64,000 nucleotides of DNA from Lingula anatina (Eukaryota; Brachiopoda; Lingulata; Lingulida; Lingulidae), in assembly GCF_001039355.2 (NCBI RefSeq), contig NW_019775325.1, positions 159,020-223,019 on the forward strand. Reading direction: 5' to 3'. Both the position numbers and the translations under genes were made by a program. How positions within the stretch are numbered: the stretch's first letter is position 1; the number at the start of each line of letters is the position of its first letter. Below, one piece after another: positions 35,740 through 58,042 of this stretch. A model generated the notes under the pieces. That model did not search any database. It saw nothing but the letters and a program-made list of their open reading frames with translations, and was not told the DNA's origin.

Positions 35740-36999
35740 CCAGATCTGGGCGAGATACGGATCCAGCAATTGCGTCAGGCAATTTGATGTTTAATACAGC
35801 GGCGCCAGAAGAGACCCTATCCCTTTTACCGTTAGTAAAGCGAGAGGAAAAGACTTACTGACATATTCTGATGTAGATTAAATTTTGAAAAAAGATTAAA
35901 GAAGTTTCAATATTTATGTTGACTTTCATTTCATCATACCTCAATCTTGAACAATACTTTCGTTGTATAATTGAATTGGGAATCTGAGAGACATTATAAA
36001 AACGAGAATCACAATCATTGCCACCCTGTACCAGTAATATATAATTACAGGACATATATCAGTTTTCAGAACGAAACAAGAGGACGATTGATCGTCAGTG
36101 TCGCGTACAATGCAGCTACCCCGAGGGGAGTATACTTATTTCTAATTATCAGTCATTTTGTCTGGACAGAATGAGACATTGTTGGAAATATAAAGGAGCA
36201 TTTTAAATCACGAGTAGAGAAGTATGGGTGAAGGCCGAGTCTTGTTTTCATACAGTGTCTTATCCGGAAAAGAAAGGTTTTTAATAAAGACAATTGAAGC
36301 CATTTTACACGTTCTGTTGATATCTTCTCAAACTGAAGATTTCCCTCCCACTCAAACCTTTCCAAAGTGTGTGTGTGTGTGTGTGTGTGTGTGTTTACAA
36401 TGATTCTGAACATTGCGTTTGCTACTTTTTGCAATTACAAGGTGTTATGCATATCATTTGATGTTTTATACAAGTAATTATGATAAATTTATACTACATA
36501 TAAAACCATATGATTAAAATCAAGTAAAATGTGTTTTATTTTGATAACTAATATTGCCTTTTTATCTTTATACCAAACAATATAGTAATAGCATTTCATA
36601 TTGTCTTCAATAAATCTACACAAGTGTTTATCAAACGGTTTCTATCATTCTAACTATAATCAAATAAAATGCTAGCTGGCATTAAAAATTCTACTAAATA
36701 TTATGTACTAATGTTGCTTAATGCACATATAAATCTAATTAACTCATATAATCTTTTTATCAGTTGGTTACACTTCTCCCTTCAAAGTATCACACCATAA
36801 GTAATTTTCAGTGCAAGCATTATTAGCTTCAACAGTTTGTTTTGTATGTCCATCACAGTGCTGTCCTTGCAGATGGGGCAGTTGTCTCAGTGTTAATTTA
36901 GCATTTCAATCTGCAATGGCCCAAGTCAGCATACTGAACCCTCACTGCCTGTGACAGGGGTAAAATTACAATACAATGTTTCTTTTTCTATTTTTCCTG
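35740..36999. other. 3' flanks of two convergent genes
   Basis: Between the His-rich gene (+) and WDR83OS (-). AATAAA at 36283-36288 serves the first; a minus-strand AATAAA at 36535-36540 may serve WDR83OS. No coding exon. Confidence 0.55.
36367..36393. repeat. GT microsatellite
   Basis: About 13 GT units in the 3' flank of the histidine-rich protein gene. Confidence 0.95.
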
Positions 37000-38680
37000 T
37001 CACCATGGTGGTGTCATGGGTTGAGGGTTCTGTAGGTAAGTCATTACTACAGCTGATATGGAGAGCCTAGAAAATAATATAGATATATATGGAAAACATA
37101 AGATAAAGATTTTCAAATGGCTTCAATACAATTAAACTTATATATAAGTTCAAAGAAAGAAATTGCCCACACATAAAATCAGGGAGGATGGAAGCTGTCT
37201 TCTGGAAGACAGTCATAATTTTTCAAGTTAATATTGATGGGCATCTAATTTTTTCTGTCGTAAATCGATAAAAGATATAGGATGGATCAACAAAGATAAT
37301 TTGGAAGACTGCCAGAAAATATATTTGAATCTGCCCCTGAAAATTATTTAAGTCCTTAAGTTGGTGACTTCTTTTTACATGATTTATTAAACATAAAATA
37401 CTACCAAGAAAGAACATGAAAAATTCTGTGATTTTTCAATCCAATAAGCTATTTTGCAAATGTTTTCTATCAACCTACATAAAACTGCTCAAAAGTTGTT
37501 TGGCATCTTCTGAAGCTCTGGAATTTGCAAAACTTATGAAGGAACAATAAACTGCTGCCCACGCACACCACTTCACCTGAAATAGAAAGCATTGTTCCTA
37601 GCAACCAAACATTTTATAAATCTAGTATTCCAATGAAGAAAAATTCACTAGTCTCTATACTGCTCCATAATGTAAATACAAAGTAGTAATAATTCACCTG
37701 TCCTCTAATAAACTCTGTAAGAGACAGCTGAGTCCAGACATCCAAACTAATTCTTCTGTGACAGATTTTAAATTAACAGTTTACAAAATATCATATCATA
37801 ATGAGATTTTAAGTATCATATTACTATCATACACCTTTTTTGGAATGATTCTTATAAGATTATATGCTTGTAAATATAGGAACCTCACCTTCATCATAAG
37901 TCCAAACATGCTAAATATCATACCCAGCAAATTCATGTATTCTGGAGTGGGATCTTCCAGTGGCCCTGTGCTTGAAGGAGGTGTATACCTAGAAGTTAAA
38001 ACAATTAACACTAATCAAACCCAAGCAGAAAAAAACCTTGTATTTAGATGATAACAGCTAGTTTTTCAATGGCCCCATTCAGAATAGGAGACAAACTAGT
38101 CCGAGGGTCAAATATGGTAACCCACTACAAAGCTTGCTGTCTAATCTGCTAATAGGCACTGAATGGATATCCCATGGGGAAGTATTCAAGTGGGTCAGCC
38201 ATATTTGACCCTTGGACTAGTTAGTCCCCTATTCTGAATGGGACCATTGACAAACTTTCATGATAACTATCATCTTTCATCAGCATAGATCTAATTATTA
38301 CTATAGTAATAGTATATAATATAATCATTTTTTTCTGAGGGGTCTTCACTCTCACATGCAACCAATGACTATACCCCATGATCATAAAAATCATAGCCTT
38401 CAAAATTTAAATATGTAACTTTTTCTTTTTGGAAAATGCTGAAAGATGTCAGTGAAAATTTACCAAAAAAGAAGTTGGCATTAAGATACTTTCTACACGA
38501 TTCGTTTCCCAATAGAAAATATCACAACAATCTTACATCTGCTTTTTACCTTGAGGGAGACTAGAGTTTACCTTTTGAGAGAGAAAGAGGGAGAGAAAGA
38601 GAGAGATGAGAAGAGAGAGAGACTTACCTATGTATCTTATTTGGTCTTCTTGGATCATTTGCGCTGTTGTGGGACGACAT
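37000..38680 (-). CDS. WDR83OS: Asterix / WDR83OS, PAT complex subunit
   Basis: Four coding exons on the minus strand: 38680-38628, 37988-37889, 37576-37479, 37066-37000 (TGA), total 105 residues against 106 in human. The protein is an ER membrane subunit of the PAT complex, an intramembrane chaperone that (with CCDC47) protects polar transmembrane segments during insertion of multipass proteins. Family blocks in order: [71 protein letters not shown] and the C-terminal [12 protein letters not shown], almost identical to the vertebrate protein. All splice sites are standard and phases 2, 0, 2 fit. It is head-to-head with TTC39 (559 bases between the two ATGs). A MITE sits at 38068-38248 in the first intron. 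Confidence 0.96.
38068..38248. mobile_element. MITE with GGCCCCATTCAGAATAGG ends, 181 bp
   Basis: Left end AATGGCCCCATTCAGAATAG; right end CTATTCTGAATGGGACCATT, its near-exact complement. Subterminal CTAGTCCGAGGGTCAAATAT pairs with ATATTTGACCCTTGGACTAG. No coding capacity. Located in the WDR83OS first intron; same family as 42848-43042. Confidence 0.85.
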
Positions 38681-39238
38681 TATTCAATATTTACAAGGTG
38701 CAGCTTGCACGCTTTAAAAAAGTCAGCAGGAAGTGATAGGCACTAACTTCACAACGAGAGGCAGATGTCGACAGAACCAAGTTGGTATTACAAGGCACTC
38801 GCCACACTTCCAATGTCAGAATATTCACACTATATGATACACTTTGGTATTTGGTTGGATTTATTTATATTTAATTTACACAAAATCCACTAAACAAGCC
38901 ATAGGTAACATATTTAATTGATAAATATATGGCTTCATATGTATTTTACTTGTTGCGACATATCTCCCAATTCTCACGATAGACGTCTCTTTACGCACGC
39001 AAACAATATACACACTTATAAAAAATACCCTATGTACGTGTGGAAAAATAATATCTGATAAAGTATTAGATAATTTGTAATTGATTAATTTTTTATTCCA
39101 ATGTGATTTGAGCAAAATACTTTGTATAAAGGGGCGATGGAAAACGTAAAATGATAGTCATGTCATAACAAGCGCCACCTTTTGACAATCATTGAAGTTA
39201 AAACTCTCGGATTCGTTGATTTGTAAACAGCAACAGAA
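38681..39238. promoter_or_regulatory. Shared head-to-head promoter region, WDR83OS / TTC39
   Basis: 559 bases separate the start codons of WDR83OS (-) and the upstream TTC39 first exon (+). No TATA box in either orientation was recognised near the starts. A bidirectional housekeeping promoter is the simplest reading. Confidence 0.5.
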
Positions 39239-49621
<10,383 letters not shown>

Positions 49622-51767
49622 CATACCCATTTTAGAATAAATCCTGTCAAAAAAATAAATTCTAGTTGTTCACAGTACTCATAGACATTGCTATCATGAT
49701 AGCATGGATTCCTGCTGAATTGTTTTTATCACCAAATTATAAGGATTTCAGCATTTATGTCTCCCATCATAAGAATTCCTTGGTTAGTCCCACTGTGCAG
49801 CTTCAAGCTTTTGTGCAATCAGCTCTAATAGTGAGTTCTAACTTACATGTAAATACCCGATATATGTGCCTGAGCTTTATGTTAAAACACCATTAGAATC
49901 TAATGTGCTAGAGGGTCAATGTAAATGCTCAAGACAGTAGCTGTTATAATTTATCAAATCCTGGTAAACTTTTCGCCTGTGGCAACTAGTTTTGTTAGAG
50001 GTGTAACTATTATTTAAGTCCCACTTTAATTCTCTTTTTATTAAGGCATTCTAGCTACATGGAGCAGTTTCTTTCATGATTTTTTCATGATATTGAATAT
50101 TCTTATTATGGAATCGAGATAAGTAGAATGATATAAATGCATTTTATATTTTATTGTTACCTATTGATTCACACAAGCTCTCAAAATTTCAGTGTAAAGA
50201 AATGGAATAGTAAAACATTGAGGTGCATTGAGCAAATATTTAATGTTACTGAAAAGTGGTTGTTTGCCATATTTTTACACCAAGGTCTAAACTGGTCTTA
50301 TCAACCAATTAAAGAGATGTTAATAAAAGCTAAAAACTTTCAAAGACAACTGTATACACTTAGGTAAAAGTGCTGAAAAGTTGGAGATATAATGTATTTA
50401 GTACACATCAGATTTGTATTTTTATATTATTGAATACTTCAGTAAATTAAAAAAACCTTGTTATACGTGCTGAAGAGCATACCTCATTTACAACAGTTTA
50501 TTCAAAAACACATATTTGAGAAATCCCCAGTGCTAAGCAATGTTCAACAGATAAGAGTCAAATGGGAATTGTTGGAGATAGCACAGTCTCACAGCTTAGC
50601 ATTTTTCTAGTCTCATATGATGCCACACAGTGCCAACAGTCTTAAAGATTTCTAATGGCTCCGTTTAGTAAATTAATGTAGCCACATTTTTCCGACATTA
50701 GTACAGTTCTTCGATCACCACTGAATTCATGGATTTTGTCTAGTTACTTTTGATGCTTCAGCACACCTCATTATTTCAAGATATTATGATTTTTTGTTTA
50801 ACATTTAAAGTCCTATCCCATTTTTGCTGTGATTCAGTAGTTCATGGTTAGAATAGTAGAAAGTTTATTTCAGCAGGCTGATATATAAAGTATGTGTTTG
50901 TGTTCATTTATTTTTAGTGATTGCAATATGATGTGAAGTATGTTTTCTGTACAACAAATAATGTCTCTTAGCCTGACTAAACTCATAGTAGACACCTTCA
51001 GGGTTATTCTTCTACTTATTTTGTGTACTCTATTTATTATTTATTACTGGAAAATATTTTGCATGCTCAGTACTAGATTTTGATTTTGGGGCCCATCCCC
51101 TCAAAATTTTTTCATGGCAGATGACAGAATAAAAGTCACGTGATCTTGAAATATGTTTGCTGTTTTTAATCAGTATCTTAAATTATACAGTAAATAAGCT
51201 GTGTTAATAAAATTGAATATAATTTGAAATTATTAACAAATTGGATAATTATGAGACAATTTACACCCCCTTGACAAATCAAGGGTTCGTGTAAACCACT
51301 CACTCATCCTAAGTGTAAGGGAGAGACATCACAGACACCAAAATGTTGTAGAGGGCTGGTGAACTTACCAAAGTTTAGAGCAGAAGATTTACAGTCACTT
51401 CAATAGCAAACTGGCACAAGAAATGGGAATGCGAATAGCAAAGCAAAAGTAACACTGGTGTCAGGAAAAACTTTTAAACCATAATCTCTCTGAAAAACGA
51501 TAAATCTTCACATGCCAGATAAAATGCACATGTTAAATATTGCTCAGTCTGATATTTGCTTCCATTGGTTTGAAACACACCCAACCTACTGACTTCACTG
51601 CATAGAAATAAACTAAACAGTCATCACATTACTGATGTGTCTGTACCAACTCCCTGAAGGAACAAATATACATATAACTTTTACATTTTAGATCTTTTGA
51701 TTCAGTCTCGCTACAGCACGAAATCTGGTTTCAATGATTCACTGTAGTTAAGGTTGGTTTATCTTCC
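49622..51767. other. Convergent 3' flanks of TTC39 and FKBP
   Basis: AT-rich, with AATAAA hexamers at 49636 and about 49654 close to the TTC39 stop and more beyond. No coding exon seen. Probably long 3' untranslated regions. Confidence 0.55.
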
Positions 51768-54700
51768 TCAATCTATATCTATGAGCTCTGTCTCAAATAT
51801 AAGAGTTGCACCTGAAATGAGGAATGCCTTCATGTTAATACAAGAGAGCAATAATTATAAAATGTCAATTCTAATAAAACTAATTAAACATCCTGTAATT
51901 AGGATGAATGATGTTAAATAAAAATACAGATTTTATAAAAGATTCTAATAATATACGCACGTATAAGTCGTAGAAAAAAGGTACAGTGAAAACGTTTCCA
52001 TCTCTTAAAAAGTAAATATGAAAATGTGCATTTACTGTAGATATATTAAATCAACTTTGAACTAGTTCTCATTATTCTGATTTAAACATTACACAAAACA
52101 AAACCAATGTATAAATTCTAAGTTACAACAGTTTCTTCAAACAACAGCTAAAACCTGATGACAGTGTCTGGTCAAACATTAAGATATTCCTGGCAAGTGA
52201 AAATAAGTATGAATTTAAGCAGTTGCTTGAAGAAACCATTACTGTAACTCTGAAGACACTCATTGCGAAGATGTGGAGATCTCAACTTGCCTCCTGGTAT
52301 TTTAGGTGGAAAGCCTTGGTCGCCGTATCCTTTGTCAGGAGGAATGGTCAATTTCCTCTTCTCTCCAATGCACATGCCTTTGATGCCAATGTCCCAACCT
52401 TTTATAACTTGACCTTTTCCAATAGTGAAAGCAAATGGACTAGAACAAAATAATTTTTTTTCTTTAAAAGAAAGAAATTAGGAAAAGAAAACATGGACAT
52501 TATTGCATTACAGTCACTGTTTAACATGTGAAGAAAATATTTGTGAAATACTGTGAAGTAATGGTACTTTGCCAATAAATTTCAGTGGTTTAAGAAAATT
52601 TACTTTTGTTTGAAATGAAAATTAACACGTATAAAAAATTTAAAAACTGTGAGTACATGTTACTATTGGCAACACCAACTACTAGTAGCACTAGTATATA
52701 GCACCTAGCTGGTATAAGACTGGGTGGGGGCAAAGATATTTTATGTAAAAATTGATTGATGGATAAAAAATTAACTGCCATACCTGTTTCTACTATAGCT
52801 AGAATCAAATTCTGTCCCATCCTCTAACGTGCCTCTGTCTAAGAAAACAGAACAACATCATTATACGGTTACTAAAATCTCACCTATTTTAATAATAAAA
52901 CAGTGTTAAAACAATGTTAGTTAGTCATTCAGTATACGAAATTCCCTGCTATTCATTAAATTAAAATCACAATTTAAACAGTGCTGATGAAAAAAAAACT
53001 TGTTACAGTAAATGACACAATGAACTGAAAAACACGGCAAAAAAATCAATATAGGCTGTGTATATGGGCATTTTTTACAATCCTGGGCTCCTTTTTTTCC
53101 CACCAAGGGTCAAAAATAGAAGTCATTATTGTGTTGAAATTTGTACTTTTATAAGAATAAGAAATGACAATCCCGAGATAAAACCTTGTGTATGTATAAA
53201 GATATGATTATTTGAATTTTGAAAATCATTTTTTTAATTTTCATAAGCTAAACCTTGATGTGTGTGACTTTTATGATAATTTAAGGTATTGATCTCCAAA
53301 GAACCACTAAGTTTTACTCAGAGAGTATTGCTCTTTTATGTATTTGCAAAAAAATGGATGAAAATATCCAAAATTTGACGAATCAATGATATTTTGTCAT
53401 TTTCCTGTTTCAGTATTAAATGTGACTCCATGAAGTTTTTGATTCTGAGATATTCTGAGGACTTCTGTACTTCACTTTACCTTGCATTAGTTCTTTATGT
53501 TATGCTTCATGATTGTGTAAAATATTATTTTGCACGGACATGTGTGCTAATTGCAGTGTCATGTTAAAACTAGAGGATCAGAGAGGCGATACCGCCTCCT
53601 GTTATAGTACCACCAGCTGGAGTAAGCGCATTCGTATGGAAAACCAAAAAAACGGGTCACCACCACCACCACCAGTGTTGAGCTTGACAAGCTCTATAAA
53701 ATGCAATAAACAAGAGCTCTCAAAATATGTAAAAAGAAGTGAAAAAACAGCATAACTGTAAAAATAGTCTGATCAAGCTTATTTTCGAATTAAGCTGTAT
53801 TTTTATAATATTGATCACTCCTGTGATTTTCAAGACAGTAGACATATGGGTTTTCCTTGTAATGTGTTATCAGCGTTGCATATATGTTGAATAAAAAGAA
53901 AACCCAGGAGAAACACTGGGCATATCTCTGCCAGATTTGAAGATATGAGGGGCAGAAAATATGCAAAGTGCAGTTCATGGTAAAAAAGTAGGTCAAAGGT
54001 CAAATTCAAGGTCACAGTAAGATTGCCAAAATGTGAGTTCTTATTCAAGTTAAATAGTAACTATGGTCATATCTCTGCCAGTTTTCAAGATATAAGGGCT
54101 AGAAGATTTGCAAAGTTCAGTTCATGGTGAAAAGTAGGTCAAAGGTCAATTTCAAAGTCACCGTTAATTGGCATTATGTCTTCTTATTCAAGTTCAATAG
54201 TAACTATGTGCATTTCTTTGTCAATTTTGGAAATATAAGAGCTAGAAGATTTGCAAAGTTCAGTTCATGGTGAAAAGTAGGTCAAAGGTCAATTTCAAGG
54301 TCACAGTAAGATTGCCAGTATATGGCTTCCTATTTAAGTTCAATAGTAAATATGGGCGTATCCCTGCCAGTTTTCGAGATATAAGAGACAGCAAATTTGC
54401 AAAGTTCAGTTTATGGTGAAAAGTAGGTCAAAGGTCACTTTCAAGGTCACAATAAGATTGCCAGTATATGAATTCCTATTCAAGTTCAATAGTAAATATG
54501 GACGTATCTCTGCTAATTTTGGAGTATTTCACATCTTATTTTCACCACTACATGTAAGTCTTGCAACGTTGTACTTTTTGATATAGCGCAACTCCTAAAC
54601 CGTATTAAAAACAAAAAAAAAACTGACACCACTGCCAGTATTGGCATTGACAAGCTCTACAAAATGCAACAAACAAGACGTCTCTAGCATTTATGGTTCC

Positions 54701-56262
54701 AGAATAAGAGAGTTTTCAGTTTCAGCATCTAATGGCTGCTTCTCCCGTGAAAATGCACCAATTGACCCCAAACTCCCAAAGATGAAAGGAGTCCCTAATT
54801 GTAACCCCTCACTATGATATGAGAGCTTAGGTCTGTGTAGTTTCTGAAAATTGGCAAAAACAAATATTTTTTTGCAGAAAATTCCCATTTTTAGAAAATT
54901 TTGGCCTGTTTGACCTTGAAATAAAGGTCAAAAGTCAAATCCAAGGGCATATTTGGAATCTCTACATATGACTTTCGGTCAAGCTTCTGTAGAATTTTTT
55001 CGCATAGTTCCTTTAGTTTGGGAGATATTTAGCATTGAATTTTCAAAAATTTTGACAAGGGTGCGTTTGAACGAGCACCATGCCCAGGCCAATGCACCAA
55101 CTGAGACAAAAAAATCAGGGGGTTCAAGTTGAGATTATATGTGACCTAAATCCAAGAGATGGGGACAAAGGTCCTTGCGGTCTAGGAGGAGAAGCGGTAA
55201 CGGTGACTTGTATCCCACGGCATCCTGTGGAGCCGGCGGAGCTGCAGGAGCCGGCGGGGCCGCAGGAGCCGGCGGAGCTGTACGAGACGGGTCGGGACTA
55301 AAACCATGAGTACCGCCAGCGTACACGCTGGTGGTACTAATAAATGTCCTTTCCAAAACATCCCTGTTTCGGAAAGGACATTTTTTTTTAACATTTATGA
55401 TATTGTTTTAATATATTGTAGTATTTGAGTTTAGAAGTTTTAGGTAAAGTCTATGAATAGCTGGGCAAAATAGGTAGAAGCTGAACTAAAATTGAAGTCT
55501 TTTTATTACATTTTGTGCTTGTTTTGTCTATTCTGTACTAGTAATTCATTACTGGAATTTTATTTTTATTAAATATTGATTCTGAGATATATTCCAGGTA
55601 TTCTTTACGCCATTATACCTTATTCCAGTTTCTTTTGTTACTTTTCATAGCTGTATAAAATATTATTTGACAATGTCAGATTTACCAACAGTAAAGACAT
55701 GTTTAAAAATATGTCCTTTTAGACATGTCCTTGTTTCAATGTCAAACACTGTTTTAATTTATTTCAGATTGCTTTTTATTTCATATGACTAAAACGGGAA
55801 AATTTTTTGGTCATTTTTCGGGCTTTGCTTTAGCATAACTTTGGACTCGGTGGTGATATTTGGTTTCTATTTTCAGTGTTTATCTTCACTTACACCATTC
55901 TCTAACATAGTGATAAAAGAATTCTTTGATCATATGTATGTAATTTGTTAATTAGCAATATGTGGGATAATCTGAAAAGTGCCCAGGATTGTAAAAATGC
56001 CCATATATCCTTAGAAGTTGCAATGCAATAGGCAGTGAAGGCGCGCAGGGAACGTTAATCTAGTAAAGAACCACCTATACTTACAATGGATTTTAAGTTG
56101 ATCTCCGTCCTGTACAGAAAAATCGCACGTTTCGGGAATTTTTAGCCTTTCTACTTTGACTCCATCTACTTCAAAAACCTCAATTTCTCCACATACACCC
56201 AAAACCAACAAATAAAATATGTAAACAAAAACGCACATTGCGAACCTGCAGGAAGAGCCCAT
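51768..56262 (-). CDS. Secreted/ER FKBP-type peptidyl-prolyl isomerase (FKBP2/FKBP14-like)
   Basis: Four coding exons on the minus strand: 56262-56085, 52838-52784, 52439-52291, 51811-51768 (TGA), total 141 residues. A signal peptide ([20 protein letters not shown]...GVCG) precedes one FKBP domain. Motifs in order: [91 protein letters not shown]. The isomerase pocket residues typical of the family (Y, F, D of EFDSS, V-I-W of QVIKGWD, Y of KGYG, F of LIFE) are all present, so it should be active on prolyl bonds in secreted proteins. Size and single domain fit FKBP2; the absence of EF-hands argues against FKBP14/7 unless an unseen exon follows. There is no HDEL/KDEL at the C-terminus. Intron 3 has a GC donor (GGAG then GCAAGT). 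ATGs at 56304 and 56319 are upstream in frame. Confidence 0.92.
53605..55339. mobile_element. Composite repeat element with 13-bp inverted ends in FKBP intron 1
   Basis: Left TAGTACCACCAGC and right GCTGGTGGTACTA are exact complements 1.7 kb apart. Inside are the 145-bp tandem array (about 53905-54530), the string TTGACAAGCTCTA with AAAATGCAA-AAACAAGA twice (about 53685 and 54645), and a GC-rich GGAGCCGGCGGAGCTG repeat (about 55228-55280). No intact protein. Whether the ends define one transposon or nested copies is uncertain. Confidence 0.55.
53905..54530. repeat. Tandem array, about 145-bp unit, with DR1 motifs
   Basis: Four units, each with ATATCTCTGCCAGTTTT, GATAT-AG, TTTGCAAAGTTCAGTTCATGG, GTAGGTCAAAGGTCA, and TCAAGGTCACA. 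The AGGTCAAAGGTCA strings stand at 53990, 54136, 54279 and 54425. Confidence 0.85.
55342..55383. repeat. Hairpin AAATGTCCTTTCC / GGAAAGGACATTT
   Basis: 13-base arms around a 16-base loop, just outside the right inverted end of the element at 53605-55339. Confidence 0.8.
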
Positions 56263-57051
56263 ATTGATTGGATTGCTAGGTTTAACGATAGAGGGAGCTG
56301 ACATGCACTTGTACAGCACAACTTACAAGAGGTGCAAAACAACAATAAGCAGGAAGGTTATTTCGTTACATGACTTTTATGTGCTGAAATGAAGTGTAAA
56401 AGTGATTTGAAAATTCTTACACAAATTAGTTAAGTGTGAAATTGTATGTTTCCACACGTACTGCAATAACGTTGATGATACTGTATCTAAGGTAAACAAC
56501 CGCCAATGCATGCTGCACTGTGGTTAATTCGTGAACTGTAGTTGAAAATTCTGTTTGTGGTGTACAGTTATCTCATGCTAAACGTTATTCTTGCTAAACG
56601 AACCTTCGCAAACAGTAACAGTTCCACTTAATATGTGCCTTTTTACGGGTTAAGAAAACCAAGAAGTTCTTGAGAAAACGTTCTGTATCAAGTACTACAG
56701 ATAGCACATTAATTGCAGGGGCTAGTGTTTATGTTTGGGGGTTGGTCGGAATGGAAATTAACCAAAATACCAGTACTTGAATATATATGTATCATTACCA
56801 GTAATTTCTTGTTGAAACCAAATGTAGTTCAATCCCAGTTTGTACAGTAGTCCGACTAGAGAGACCATGCAGTTTCAAAATAAGACATTTTGACCACGTA
56901 CAGGGGTATACAGTATATGATATACTAACTGTAATGTCTTTTATAATAAAATTCTATTTTAAAACTTTCATGGGAATATATATACAGTAGACTGTAAGCT
57001 TCACATTTAATTATTACAATGTACTTGCAATTTTTTCATTAAAAATTACAG
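56263..57051. promoter_or_regulatory. Head-to-head promoter region, FKBP / NXNL2
   Basis: 789 bases between the start codons of the FKBP (-) and the NXNL2-like gene (+). No coding exon. The NXNL2 ATG follows an AAAAATTACAG that could be a splice acceptor for a 5' leader exon, so its promoter may lie within this stretch. Confidence 0.45.
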
Positions 57052-58009
57052 ATGGCAACAGAAGAGCAAGAACAGATCCTGGAAATATTCCGAGGGAAAG
57101 ACCTGATATCAAGACAGAATCTCAAAGTGAAAGCAGATGAAGCATTGCAGTGCCGAGTAGTTGGTTTATATTTCTCAGCACACTGGTGTCCACCTTGCAG
57201 AATGTTCACTCCCAAGCTGGCAGAAATATATGCAGAACTGAAACGCAGGAACGCTCCCTTTGAAGTTGTGTATCTCTCTTGTGATCAGAGTGAAGATCAA
57301 ATGCAGATGTACATGAAGGAATCTCATGGAGATTGGCTGGCTTTGCCTTTTGGCAATCCATTAATTGAGTAGGTTCTTTTTCAAATTTCTTCATTAAATG
57401 CATTGTGCTTGTGGATTTTAATATATCATATGAAACATTCGACAATTACATGTACAAAGACATTAAAGTTACTTGTTGCAGTTGTTTAAGTTGAATTCCC
57501 ATAAGTAAGTCAAAAGTTGTAAAATGCATGTTCAATAGATCATTTCAGAATGAAATGGTTGGATGATGAACTCAAATAAAAATATATGTAATCTAATTCA
57601 ACATGAAATTTTATTATATGTTTTATTTAAGACAGATCTTATGTTTTACGATAGACAGTAGATTTAACCATTTAAACATTGTCATGTTGTAAATGCTGGA
57701 ATTGTTAGCTTTTTGAAGTTAAAACAGTAAAACCATATTTTCAAGTAATCTGTTTGATTATCCTGTTGACTATCTCCCAGTAGAGAGCTGAAAACCAAGT
57801 ACAAGGTCAATGCTGTCCCCAAGCTGATTATCCTCAAGCCAGACGGAGAGGTTGTCACAGAGAGAGGACGGGCAGAGGTGGAAGAAAAAGGGGTGGCAGG
57901 TTTCAGGAACTGGGCTACTATAGCACACACAGGGGAGGTATTACCTAAACACCTTATCAAAAGTACAAGTACAGATGAGGACAAGGAAGAGACAGAAAGT
58001 GGTTCATAA
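57052..58009 (+). CDS. NXNL2: Nucleoredoxin-like protein 2 (NXNL2 / RdCVF2-like)
   Basis: Two coding exons: 57052-57368 and 57781-58009 (TAA), 181 residues. Thioredoxin-fold protein of the nucleoredoxin group; vertebrate NXNL2 supports photoreceptor and neuron survival, the invertebrate role is not established. Motifs: VVGLYFSAHWCPPCRMFTPK with the redox pair C46/C49 (WCPPC at residues 45-49), VVYLSCDQSEDQMQMYMKE, GDWLALPF, LKTKYKVNAVPKLIILKPDG (with the cis-proline), then GRAEVEEKGVAGFRNW. The exon junction GA/T-AGAGAG gives the usual DRELK-type start of the second half. The C-terminus carries an acidic tail (STDEDKEETESGS) not found in human NXNL2. A poly(A) signal is at 58037, giving a very short 3' end. 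NXNL1 is a less likely name because the second half fits NXNL2 better. Confidence 0.9.
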
Positions 58010-58036
58010 CTACATCCAATTTTAAGAAATCCTTGC

Positions 58037-58042
58037 AATAAA
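58037..58042 (+). terminator. Poly(A) signal of the NXNL2-like gene
   Basis: AATAAA 28 bases after the stop codon. Confidence 0.55.

Noticed and set aside
37688-37748. Possible extra WDR83OS exon (minus strand, between an acceptor-like CACAG and a GTGAATT donor)
   Set aside because: It matches no part of the Asterix family, and the MMK and VKWCAW exons join in phase 0 without it.
53605-55339. Autonomous transposon with transposase
   Set aside because: The inverted ends are convincing but no open frame inside resembles a transposase or integrase.
55080-55356. GC-rich open frames on both strands with Pro/Ala and Glu/Pro repeats
   Set aside because: They come from the GGAGCCGGCGGAGCTG tandem repeat in a repeat element of the FKBP intron.
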